From the NCBI RefSeq assembly GCF_039830145.1, contig NZ_CP156082.1, forward strand, positions 1,506,001 to 1,570,000: a stretch of 64,000 nt of DNA. The letters are read 5' to 3'. Each line of letters begins with the position of its first letter. Within the stretch, counting starts at the first letter, position 1. Under the pieces are notes generated by a model that did not search any database, had not been told where the DNA came from, and saw only the letters and a program-made list of their open reading frames with translations. Position numbers and translations under genes: made by a program. Positions 17,958-25,350 of the stretch are shown here, in pieces. This DNA comes from Croceibacterium sp. TMG7-5b_MA50 (GTDB lineage: Bacteria; Pseudomonadota; Alphaproteobacteria; Sphingomonadales; Sphingomonadaceae).

Positions 17958-18845
17958 TCAGTCGTGCTGCCAGCCCAGGCCCCCGGCATTGGCGACCGGC
18001 TGCCCGTCCACGAACATCGGCACGAAGCCGCGCTGTTCCACCTGCCCGACCTGCGTGGCGGGGACCGGCGGCGTGGCGCCTGGCGGCAGGGTGAACAGCA
18101 ATTGGTAATCGTCGCCCCAGCTCAGCGCCTGCAACCGGCGCCGGTCCGGCAGGGCGATCGGCACGGCGTGCGTGTCGATGGCGATGGACACGCCGCTCGC
18201 CTCCGCCAGCCGCCAGGCATCCAGCAGCAACCCGTCCGACACGTCCATCATCGCCGTGACCAGCGGCGCCAGCGCCCGCCCTTCCGCCAGCAGCGGCACC
18301 GGCCGGCGATATGCGGCGCTGTCCGCGCCCGTGCCCCCACCCGTGCCATCACGCAGCGCCTCGAACCCCGCCAGCGCCGCGCCCAGCGTGCCGGTGACCC
18401 ACAACCCGTCGCCCGGCTGCGCCCCATCGCGCCCGGGCACCGGGCAATGGGTCGCCCGGCCGATCGCGGTCAGCCCCCAACTGCGCGGGGGGCCGCCGCT
18501 GACCGTGTCCCCGCCCAGCAGCGGCACTTTGTGAATTCGCAAAACCTCGGCCAATCCGCCGAGAAATCGCTCATCATCCGCGCCCAGCATGTGCCCCAGC
18601 AGCACGCCGACCGGCTCGGTCCCCTTGGCGGCCAGGTCCGACAGATTGGTGGCGACCAGCTTCCAGGCGATATCTGCCGGGTCCTGCCCCGGCAGGACGT
18701 GCACGCCTTCCACCAGCATGTCGTGCGTCAGCACCAGCGTCTCGCCGCCGACCGTCAGCACGGCCGCATCATCGGCCAGCCCGCGCGCCGCCGGATGCCC
18801 GGCCAGCACGCGCAATCCTTCGATGAAGGCGGCCTCGCGGCTCAC
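17958..18845 (-). CDS. thiL: Thiamine-monophosphate kinase
   Basis: This 295-residue protein phosphorylates thiamine phosphate to thiamine diphosphate, the cofactor of the ThDP enzymes in this window. Family motifs: ADDAAVLTVGGETLVLTHDM, DIAWKLVATNLSDLAAKG, LLGGDTVSG and MMDVSDGLLLDAWRLAEASG. It overlaps nusB by 4 nt (18842-18845), which indicates translational coupling in the hisG-hisD-nusB-thiL unit. NusB-ThiL adjacency is widespread in bacteria. Confidence 0.96.
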   Translation of the reverse strand: MSREAAFIEGLRVLAGHPAARGLADDAAVLTVGGETLVLTHDMLVEGVHVLPGQDPADIAWKLVATNLSDLAAKGTEPVGVLLGHMLGADDERFLGGLAEVLRIHKVPLLGGDTVSGGPPRSWGLTAIGRATHCPVPGRDGAQPGDGLWVTGTLGAALAGFEALRDGTGGGTGADSAAYRRPVPLLAEGRALAPLVTAMMDVSDGLLLDAWRLAEASGVSIAIDTHAVPIALPDRRRLQALSWGDDYQLLFTLPPGATPPVPATQVGQVEQRGFVPMFVDGQPVANAGGLGWQHD

Positions 18846-19306
18846 TTGCCGGCGGAGGGGCGCACCGCCTTGGCCACGGCATCCAGCACGCCATTGGCGA
18901 ACTTCGCCTCGCGCGCATCGAAGAAGGCGTGGGCGACGTCCAGGTACTCGCTGATGACGGTGCCGACCGCGATATCATGGCGGGCCAGCAGCTCGTAGGC
19001 GCCGCAACGCAGGATCTGCTTCATGGTGCGGTCCAGCCGCGCCATGGTCCAGCCGCTCGCCAGCTTGCTTTCCACCAGCGTGTCGATCTCCTCCGCGCGG
19101 GCGATCGCACCCTTCACCACGTCGTCGAAGAACGCCATTTCCGCCTGCGCGATCGGCTCCTCCTCGATCGGGCGGCCCAGGCGGTGCTGGTGGAACTCGT
19201 CCAGCAACTGCGGGATCATCGTCCCTTCCATCTCGCGCTGATACAGCGCCTGCACCGCGGCGAGGCGCGCGGCGGAACGGGCGACGGACTTGGACCGGGA
19301 ACTCAT
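18842..19306 (-). CDS. nusB: Transcription antitermination factor NusB
   Basis: The 154-residue, mostly helical protein begins SVARSAARLAAVQALYQREM. This is the RNA-binding arginine-rich helix of NusB, which partners with S10 (NusE) in rRNA antitermination. The C-terminal half (LRCGAYELLARHDIAVGTVISEYLDVAHAF) is the standard NusB signature. It overlaps hisD by 4 nt upstream and thiL by 4 nt downstream. Confidence 0.96.
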   Translation of the reverse strand: MSSRSKSVARSAARLAAVQALYQREMEGTMIPQLLDEFHQHRLGRPIEEEPIAQAEMAFFDDVVKGAIARAEEIDTLVESKLASGWTMARLDRTMKQILRCGAYELLARHDIAVGTVISEYLDVAHAFFDAREAKFANGVLDAVAKAVRPSAGK

Positions 19307-20595
19307 TTCAGGCGCAACTCCACCGAACGGGCATGGGCTGGCAGCCCCTCGGCATGGGCAAGGGCGATGGCGGCAGGACCGATGCGGCCCAACGCCGCCG
19401 CATCAAGCGCGATGAAGCTGGTGCGCTTCATGAAATCGAGCACCGACAGCCCGCTGGCGAAACGCGCGCGCCGGCCGGTGGGCAGGACGTGATTGGGACC
19501 GGCGACATAATCGCCGACCGCCTCCGGCGTGTACCGGCCCAGGAAAACGCTGCCCGCGTGCCGCAACCGGGCGAACATGGCTTCCGGATCGGCGATGGCC
19601 AGCTCCACATGCTCCGCCGCCAACCGATTCGCGAGCGCCGGCGCCTCCGCCGCGAGGTCGTCCACCACGATGATCACGCCATGCGCGTTCCAGCTGTCGC
19701 GCGCGGTCCGCTCCGTCGCCAGCTGGCTGCACTGCACGTCCACCGCATCTGCGACGAGATCGGCGAAGGCGGCATCGTCGGTGATCAGGATCGACTGCGC
19801 CGCCGGGTCATGCTCCGCCTGGCTCAGCAGGTCGGCGGCGATCCAGTCGGGATCGTTCCGCCCGTCGGCGATCACCAGGATCTCCGACGGCCCAGCGACC
19901 ATGTCGATACCCACCACGCCATACAATTGCCGCTTGGCCTCCGCCACATAGGCATTGCCCGGCCCGACGATGGCATCCACCGGCGCGATCCGGTCGGTGC
20001 CGTAGGCTAGCGCCCCGATCGCCTGCGCCCCACCGACCCGCCACACCTCGTCCACCCCGGCGAGATGCGCGGCGGCCAGCACCAGCGGATTGCCCTGCCC
20101 CTTCGGCGTCGGAGTCACCACCACGAGCCGCCCCACCCCGGCGACCTTCGCCGGTATGGCATTCATCAACAGGCTCGACGGGTAAGCGGCCCGCCCGCCC
20201 GGCACATACAGGCCGGCGGCATCGACCGGATACCATTTCGCGCCGAGCCTGACGCCCGCATCGTCCGTGAAGTCGCGGTCCGCCGGTAACTGGTCGCGGT
20301 GATAGGCGGTGATCCGCTCCGCCGCCAGTTCCAGCGCGCCGCGCAGATCGGGATCAAGCGCGTCGAACGCCGCCCGGCAATCCTCCGGCGGGATGCGCCA
20401 GTCGGCATCATCCGTCAGCGTGTGCCGGTCGAAGCGCTGCGTATATTCCGCCAGCGCCGCATCGCCGCGAAGGCGAACGTCCTGCAGGATGTCCGTCACC
20501 GTGCGGGCGACGTCGCCCTCGCTTTCCCGCCGGTCATCGACCAGCCGGGCGAAACGCCGCTCGAAATCCGCAGCCTGGCTGTGAAGGCGCAGCAT
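19303..20595 (-). CDS. hisD: Histidinol dehydrogenase
   Basis: This 430-residue enzyme performs the last two steps of histidine synthesis (histidinol to histidine, NAD+, Zn2+). Its motifs are GPGNAYVAEAKRQLYG, the HisD signature GIDMVAGPSEILVIAD, the zinc/catalytic region LLSQAEHDPAAQ and the C-terminal VAGPNHVLPTGRRARFASGL. Length is normal for the family. The start ATG overlaps the stop of hisG (TGATG), so the two genes are coupled. Confidence 0.97.
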   Translation of the reverse strand: MLRLHSQAADFERRFARLVDDRRESEGDVARTVTDILQDVRLRGDAALAEYTQRFDRHTLTDDADWRIPPEDCRAAFDALDPDLRGALELAAERITAYHRDQLPADRDFTDDAGVRLGAKWYPVDAAGLYVPGGRAAYPSSLLMNAIPAKVAGVGRLVVVTPTPKGQGNPLVLAAAHLAGVDEVWRVGGAQAIGALAYGTDRIAPVDAIVGPGNAYVAEAKRQLYGVVGIDMVAGPSEILVIADGRNDPDWIAADLLSQAEHDPAAQSILITDDAAFADLVADAVDVQCSQLATERTARDSWNAHGVIIVVDDLAAEAPALANRLAAEHVELAIADPEAMFARLRHAGSVFLGRYTPEAVGDYVAGPNHVLPTGRRARFASGLSVLDFMKRTSFIALDAAALGRIGPAAIALAHAEGLPAHARSVELRLK

Positions 20596-21260
20596 CAGGC
20601 CGGCTCCGCCACAAGGGTCAGTGCCCGGAAACGCTCGACCAGATCGGCCACGCGGGCATCGGTCTTCAGCGCGGCGCGATTGACGATCAGGCGGGCCGAC
20701 ACGTCCATGATCCGATCAGTCTCGACCAGCCCATTGTCGGCCAGCGTGCGCCCGCTCGACACCAGATCAACGATCCGGCCGCTGAGACCCAGCGACGGGG
20801 CAAGCTCCATCGCGCCGTTCAGCTTGACGCATTCCGCCTGGATGCCACGCCGCTCGAACCAGCGGCTGGCGATGTTGGGGTACTTGGTCGCAATGCGCAG
20901 GTGACTGGCGCGCCCTGGCAGATCCTGCGCCCCGCCACGCGGCTCCGCCACCGACAGGCGGCAGTGGCCGATGGCGAGATCGACCGGAGCATAGAGTTCG
21001 GAGTAGTCGAACTCCTCGATCACGTCGGAGCCGACGATCCCCGCATGCGCCGCGCCGAACGCCACGAAGGTGGCGACATCGAACGCGCGCACGCGGATGA
21101 TGCTGGTTGCGCCGTCCTGGCTCGCGAAGCTGAGCGCGCGATTGCCCTTGTCATGGAAGGCATCCTCCGGAACGATGCCGGCGCGCGCCATGACGGGCAG
21201 CGCCTCTTCCAGGATGCGCCCCTTGGGCACGGCAAAGGTCAGTGGTCGGGATTGGCCCAT
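20595..21260 (-). CDS. hisG: ATP phosphoribosyltransferase, short (HisZ-dependent) form
   Basis: This 221-residue enzyme catalyses the committed step of histidine synthesis. Motifs include [42 protein letters not shown] and [18 protein letters not shown]. It lacks the ~80-residue C-terminal regulatory domain of the long form. Short HisG proteins need the HisZ partner, and no hisZ is visible in this window. The ATG ending at 21260 gives the usual short leader before the VPKGR motif. An ATG at 21275 and a TTG at 21290 are also in frame, and none has a strong Shine-Dalgarno sequence. Confidence 0.95.
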   Translation of the reverse strand: MGQSRPLTFAVPKGRILEEALPVMARAGIVPEDAFHDKGNRALSFASQDGATSIIRVRAFDVATFVAFGAAHAGIVGSDVIEEFDYSELYAPVDLAIGHCRLSVAEPRGGAQDLPGRASHLRIATKYPNIASRWFERRGIQAECVKLNGAMELAPSLGLSGRIVDLVSSGRTLADNGLVETDRIMDVSARLIVNRAALKTDARVADLVERFRALTLVAEPA

Positions 21261-21290
21261 GGCAGGGCCGCACATAAGGGTGGCGGCCAA

Positions 21291-22421
21291 TCAGGTCCAG
21301 TAGAGGATACGCGCCTGCGGCAGGTCCGTGGCGATCCGCCCCTCGAAGAAGCGGCGCAGGTCGCGCATGGTAGCCGCATCGTAGACCTGCTTCTCGCTGC
21401 CGAACTTGGTCCGCTTGGTGGTGCGATTGGCCTCGGTCATGTCGAGAGCGGAGCCGGGATACCATTCCGTAAGCACCGCTTTCGACCCCGGTGTGAACCG
21501 GTGGGTGATGAGCTCGATCGTCAGGTCCAGCCCGGCAATCCCGTCCAGCGCCGCCGCGGCATCGGCGATCAACTCGCCATAGGCCTGCTGCCAGCCGGGT
21601 GCGGCGATGATTGGCGCGATCGTCAGCCCGACGGGGTATCCGGCGACCGCCATATCAGCCAGCGCGGTGAGGCGTTGCGCCACGGGCGATGTGCCGCCTT
21701 CGAACCGGGCGAAGGCGCGCGGATTGACGGAGGCGCGCATCCGTGTTCGCCCGCCATGGTCCAGCGCCAGCAATGGTGCGACATCGGCGAACTTGGTGGT
21801 GAAACGGAGCTGCGCGTCAGCCTGCCAGCGGCCGAACCAGGCAATCGTCGCGGACAGCGATCCGGTCAGCGGCTCTAGCGCGAGCGGGTCGGTGTAGCAC
21901 GATGCCTCGAACGTGGTGCCCTCCCCCGCCCGTGTGCGGCTGCGCGAGGTGATGGTGCCCTGCCCCAGATAGGCGGGCAGTCCATCGAGAATTTCATCGA
22001 GATTGGCGTAGACGCGGGTGATCGGCGGGCCCTTCAGCGATCCAGCGAGATAGCAGTAGCTGCAATGGGCGGGGCACCCCTCAGCCAGGTCCACGCGCCA
22101 GTCGGCACTGGGCGCGATCGGCTGCAGACGCCGTTTGGAAGGCGAGGCGACGGTCAGCGCCAGAGTGGCTTTCGCCTCCACATAGGCGCGGCGGGGATCG
22201 TCTGGCAGGTCGAGCTTCAGCCGGTCTCCCGCAAGCTCCATCACCTCAATGCCCAACTTCGCGGCGCGCTCGGCAATCGAGCGGCCATGAGCGAAGCCGA
22301 GTGCCGCGCGGGTGGCGATCACTCGGCGAGGGCGCCAGGCGGCGGGTGTCGTGACCGAACGAGAAAGGGCGGGGGCCAGCTGCACGAGACATGCAACGGC
22401 CGCCCGCCACGTTTGGTTCAA
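21291..22421 (-). CDS. Spore-photoproduct-lyase-like radical SAM protein
   Basis: The protein has ~376 residues. The radical SAM 4Fe-4S motif is CPAHCSYCYLAG (Cx3Cx2C). It is followed by RVYANLDEILDGL and a TIM-barrel-type body, with TKFADVAPLL and RASVNPRAFARFEGG. The layout matches the SPL-family proteins found in non-sporulating bacteria, where DNA photoproduct repair has not been proved. The start is uncertain: the longest frame uses TTG at 22421 with no evident ribosome-binding site, and family similarity begins only near WRPRRVIATRAALG (about residue 29). It lies 15 bp downstream of the aminotransferase gene and 30 bp upstream of hisG, so it probably shares their transcript. Confidence 0.8.
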   Translation of the reverse strand: MNQTWRAAVACLVQLAPALSRSVTTPAAWRPRRVIATRAALGFAHGRSIAERAAKLGIEVMELAGDRLKLDLPDDPRRAYVEAKATLALTVASPSKRRLQPIAPSADWRVDLAEGCPAHCSYCYLAGSLKGPPITRVYANLDEILDGLPAYLGQGTITSRSRTRAGEGTTFEASCYTDPLALEPLTGSLSATIAWFGRWQADAQLRFTTKFADVAPLLALDHGGRTRMRASVNPRAFARFEGGTSPVAQRLTALADMAVAGYPVGLTIAPIIAAPGWQQAYGELIADAAAALDGIAGLDLTIELITHRFTPGSKAVLTEWYPGSALDMTEANRTTKRTKFGSEKQVYDAATMRDLRRFFEGRIATDLPQARILYWT

Positions 22422-22436
22422 ACAGTCATAGCCAGG

Positions 22437-23588
22437 TCAGGCCATGATCTTGTCCACCGCATTGCTGAAGGCCATCATGTCGGCCGCAGAGCCGATGGTG
22501 ACGCGGGACACGTTCGGCCAGATGGGCCACGAACGGCCGATCTGGATGTTCTCCGCCATCAGCGCTTTCTGCATGTCGGCCGCCGGGCCGCGCTTCCAGT
22601 CGACCATGATCATGTTCGCCTCCGACCCGCCGTGCACGATCACGTCGTGGCGATTCAGGCGCGCAATCGTCTGTTCGCGATTGGCGATCATCGCCGCCCG
22701 GCGGGCGGCGATCTGCGGCGCCAGCGTGTAGGCGGCATTGCCGCAGGCGAGCGCGGTGATTGGCAGCGTGCCGGTCACCTGCCGCCCGTCATACCGCATC
22801 ATCTTGTCGTGCAGCGCCGGTGCCGCGAACGTCAGGCCGAGGCGGATGCCGGCCATGCCGAACAGCTTGGAGAAGGTGCGCATCACCACCACGTCGTCAC
22901 GCGTGGCGGCAAGCTTGGCGGCGGACGGCGCTTCCGAGAAGTGGATGTAGGCCTCATCCACCAGGATCACCGAGTCGGCCGGCTTGTTGGCCGCCAGCCA
23001 TTCGATGTCGGCCAGCGGCGTGACCGTGCCTGTCGGATTGTTGGGCGTGCAGACATAATACAGGCCGGCATTGGGATCGGCGGCGAGCATCGCGCGCACG
23101 TCCAGCCCCTTGCCCGGTTCCAACGGTACCTTGGTCAGCGGAGCTTCCAGCCAGGCGGCGGCGCGCCAGGCCGATTCGAAGGTGGGATCAGCCGTCACCA
23201 GCCCGCGGGTGGGCGAGCAGAACGAGATCACGGACCGGACCAGCGGGTCGCCCGAGCCCGGCCATGGCAGGATGCGATCCTCCGGCAGCCCCTCCGTCTG
23301 CGCCACGGTGCGCAGCAGCATGCCACGCTGATCGTCCGGGTCGTAACGGTTGCCTTCCGCCACGATCCGGGCGGCGGCGGCGGTCGCTTCCGGGAACGGG
23401 CCGGTCCAGCATTCATTGGCGCCGATCCGCACCGCACCGGCCACGCCGCGCGCGGCCTGGCTTTGCGCCTGAGCCTGCCCGGCGACCTGCGCCAAAGCCA
23501 TTCCGCCGCCGACCAGCGCGGCGATGCGGCCCAGCTGCCGCCGCGAATAGCCACGGTCGAGCAATTCCTCGCGTGCTTGCTGTTCCAT
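22437..23588 (-). CDS. Exported (Tat-signal) PLP-dependent aminotransferase, HisC-like
   Basis: This is a 383-residue fold-type I aminotransferase. It has YYVCTPNNPTGTVTPL (PLP-site Asn), VILVDEAYIHFSE (Asp/Tyr), the PLP lysine in RTFSKLFGMAGIRLG and, near the C-terminus, MIMVDWKRG. The N-terminus carries a twin-arginine-like leader, YSRRQLGRIAALVGGG followed by an Ala/Gln-rich cleavage region (AQVAGQAQAQ), so Tat export as a folded holoenzyme is predicted. Cytoplasmic HisC has no leader. The ATG ending at 23588 is chosen because it precedes the leader and has an AGGTG-like sequence upstream. It is the first gene of the leftward run into the SPL-like gene, hisG and hisD. Its true substrate is unknown. 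Confidence 0.85.
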   Translation of the reverse strand: MEQQAREELLDRGYSRRQLGRIAALVGGGMALAQVAGQAQAQSQAARGVAGAVRIGANECWTGPFPEATAAAARIVAEGNRYDPDDQRGMLLRTVAQTEGLPEDRILPWPGSGDPLVRSVISFCSPTRGLVTADPTFESAWRAAAWLEAPLTKVPLEPGKGLDVRAMLAADPNAGLYYVCTPNNPTGTVTPLADIEWLAANKPADSVILVDEAYIHFSEAPSAAKLAATRDDVVVMRTFSKLFGMAGIRLGLTFAAPALHDKMMRYDGRQVTGTLPITALACGNAAYTLAPQIAARRAAMIANREQTIARLNRHDVIVHGGSEANMIMVDWKRGPAADMQKALMAENIQIGRSWPIWPNVSRVTIGSAADMMAFSNAVDKIMA

Positions 23589-23698
23589 CACCTGAATTCC
23601 CCCGATTGCGTCACCGAAAAGTCGAAGGCGGCAGCTGCGCACAGCCCACACCGCCCCCGGCGGCCCCGCTCTAACACTATCTCCCACCCGCAACGGCC

Positions 23699-23739
23699 TG
23701 CGTCAAACATTTTTAGAGCCAATCTGACGCTTTGACGCA
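23699..23739. promoter_or_regulatory. Operator-like inverted repeat between the aminotransferase and TauE genes
   Basis: TGCGTCAAA (23699-23707) and TTTGACGCA (23731-23739) form a perfect 9-bp inverted repeat with a 23-bp spacer, in the 279-bp divergent promoter region. TGACGC is also directly repeated at 23725-23730 and 23733-23738, giving three copies of the half-site. This is typical of a transcription-factor binding site, but the factor is not identified. Confidence 0.45.
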
Positions 23740-23867
23740 TGATTCTTCTGTCACTCAGCCCTTGTCCAGATTGAACATTGCACCTAACGAGGCTGTGGCG
23801 ATGGCTTCCGGGGGCAAAATGCGGAGCACGCCGGGGGGCGGACCTTTGATGTGCAGGGGTTGGAAAT

Positions 23868-24680
23868 ATGATCGACATCATCGTGCCGGGGTTGAGCCTG
23901 CTGGCAGCAGGTCTGGTTGCCGGCTTTGCCGCCGGGCTGTTCGGCATCGGCGGCGGCTTCGTGGTGGTTCCGGCGTTGCTGGTGGTCCTGCCGCTGCTGG
24001 GCGGTGATCCGACTCACTTGGCGCATGTGGCCATCGGCACCAGTGCCGCGACCATCATCGTCACCTCGCTCCGCTCCCTGTCTGCCCATGCACGGCGCGG
24101 CGCCGTTGAGTTCGAGGTCCTGCGCGGCTGGGCCATCTGGATCGTGGTGGGCTGCGGCCTAGGCGTACTGCTGGCCGACCATGTGGACGGGCGCCTGCTG
24201 ACCCTGATCTTCGCCACAGGCGTAGCGTTGATGTCCATCAACTTCCTGGTGCCGGCACTTGGCGACAAGGTCGTATCGGACCAGATGCCGGGTGGCCCGG
24301 TGCGAATCGCCTTCGCCACCGGGCTCGGCACCTTTTCCAGCCTGTTGGGGATCGGCGGCGGGACGCTCGCCATCATGATGATGACGCTGTGCGGCCGGAC
24401 CATCCACCGGGCGATTGCGACCGCCAGCGGCGTCGGCGCGCTGATCGCGGTTCCCACAACCATCGGCTTCGTCGCCATCGGGCTGGGGCAGCAGGGCCTG
24501 CCATGGGGTTCGCTCGGCTACGTCAACCTGCCGGCTACGCTGGCGGTCGCGGCCATGTCGATCCTGACCGCACCTTATGGTGTCGCGGCGGCGCACAGCC
24601 TGCCCAGCCGGCCGCTGAAGATCGTGTTTGGGCTTTACCTGCTGTTCGTGGCGGCGGTGATGTTCAATCGCAGCATGTAG
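23868..24680 (+). CDS. TauE/SafE-family membrane transporter
   Basis: The 270-residue protein has about 8 hydrophobic segments. The family signature GLFGIGGGFVVVPALLV occurs near the N-terminus and is repeated in the second half as LLGIGGGTLAIMMMTLCG. This pseudo-twofold arrangement is typical of TauE/SafE exporters, which move sulfite, sulfoacetate or other organosulfur anions. The ATG has GGAAAT immediately upstream. It is divergent from the exported aminotransferase gene. The substrate is not determinable. Confidence 0.92.
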   Translation: MIDIIVPGLSLLAAGLVAGFAAGLFGIGGGFVVVPALLVVLPLLGGDPTHLAHVAIGTSAATIIVTSLRSLSAHARRGAVEFEVLRGWAIWIVVGCGLGVLLADHVDGRLLTLIFATGVALMSINFLVPALGDKVVSDQMPGGPVRIAFATGLGTFSSLLGIGGGTLAIMMMTLCGRTIHRAIATASGVGALIAVPTTIGFVAIGLGQQGLPWGSLGYVNLPATLAVAAMSILTAPYGVAAAHSLPSRPLKIVFGLYLLFVAAVMFNRSM

Positions 24681-24781
24681 CAGTGCCGGATTGGCCGGGC
24701 GCGAGATCAGGCCGGGCTAAACATGCCTCTGTAATCATACGACACTGGCGCGTGCCTGCCGCCTGCCCTATTGGCGTGGCG

Positions 24782-25297
24782 ATGAAAGTTAGCACAGTCA
24801 GTATGGTTGCGCTGGACGAAGCGGATCTGAAGATCCTGGATGTCCTGCAGCAGGATGGTTCCCTCTCCATCGCGGCGGTGGCCGAACGAACAGGCCTGTC
24901 GCAGAACGGCTGCTGGCGGCGCATCCGCCGGCTGGAGGATGAAGGCGTCATCTCCGGCCGGGTCACGCTGCTCAACCCGCGCAAGGTGGGACTGGACCTC
25001 ACCGTGTTCATCGCGGTCAAGGCGAGCGAGCATTCGCAGGAATGGTTCGACACCTTCACCACCACCGTCCGCGAGATGCCGGAGGTGGTCGAGTTCTACC
25101 GCATGGCCGGTGAAACCGATTACCTGATCAAGCTGGCCGTGGCGAACATCGCTGCCTACGACGCGGTGTACAAGCGGCTGATCAAGTCGGTGAAGATCGT
25201 CAACGTGACCAGCACCTTTGCAGTGGAGGTGCTGAAGCTGACCACAGCCCTGCCGCTGGAGCAGCGTGCCCGTATCCCCGAACCGTCCGCCTCATAG
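24782..25297 (+). CDS. Lrp/AsnC-family transcriptional regulator
   Basis: The 171-residue protein has the Lrp N-terminal helix-turn-helix (LDEADLKILDVLQQDGSLSI, AAVAERTGLSQNGCWRRIRR) and the C-terminal RAM ligand-binding domain (LTVFIAVKASEHSQEWFDTF, VVEFYRMAGETDYLIKLAV). Such regulators sense amino acids. It lies 101 bp downstream of the TauE gene and is convergent with a TonB receptor across a shared terminator. A second in-frame ATG at 24803 (MVALDEADLK) is an equally plausible start, because neither has a clear Shine-Dalgarno sequence. Confidence 0.92.
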   Translation: MKVSTVSMVALDEADLKILDVLQQDGSLSIAAVAERTGLSQNGCWRRIRRLEDEGVISGRVTLLNPRKVGLDLTVFIAVKASEHSQEWFDTFTTTVREMPEVVEFYRMAGETDYLIKLAVANIAAYDAVYKRLIKSVKIVNVTSTFAVEVLKLTTALPLEQRARIPEPSAS

Positions 25298-25299
25298 AA

Positions 25300-25340
25300 A
25301 AGGGCGGAGCCGCCAGGCCCCGCCCTTCCCTTTACTTGAC
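25300..25340. terminator. Bidirectional intrinsic terminator between the Lrp and TonB receptor genes
   Basis: AAGGGCGGAGCC (25300-25311) and GGCCCCGCCCTT (25316-25327) form a 12-bp stem with one mismatch and a 4-nt loop. CCCTTTACTT follows on the plus strand and TTTTCTATG on the minus strand. It lies between the convergent stops at 25297 and 25351, so it can end transcription from both sides. Confidence 0.8.
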
Positions 25341-25350
25341 GTGGCCCGAC

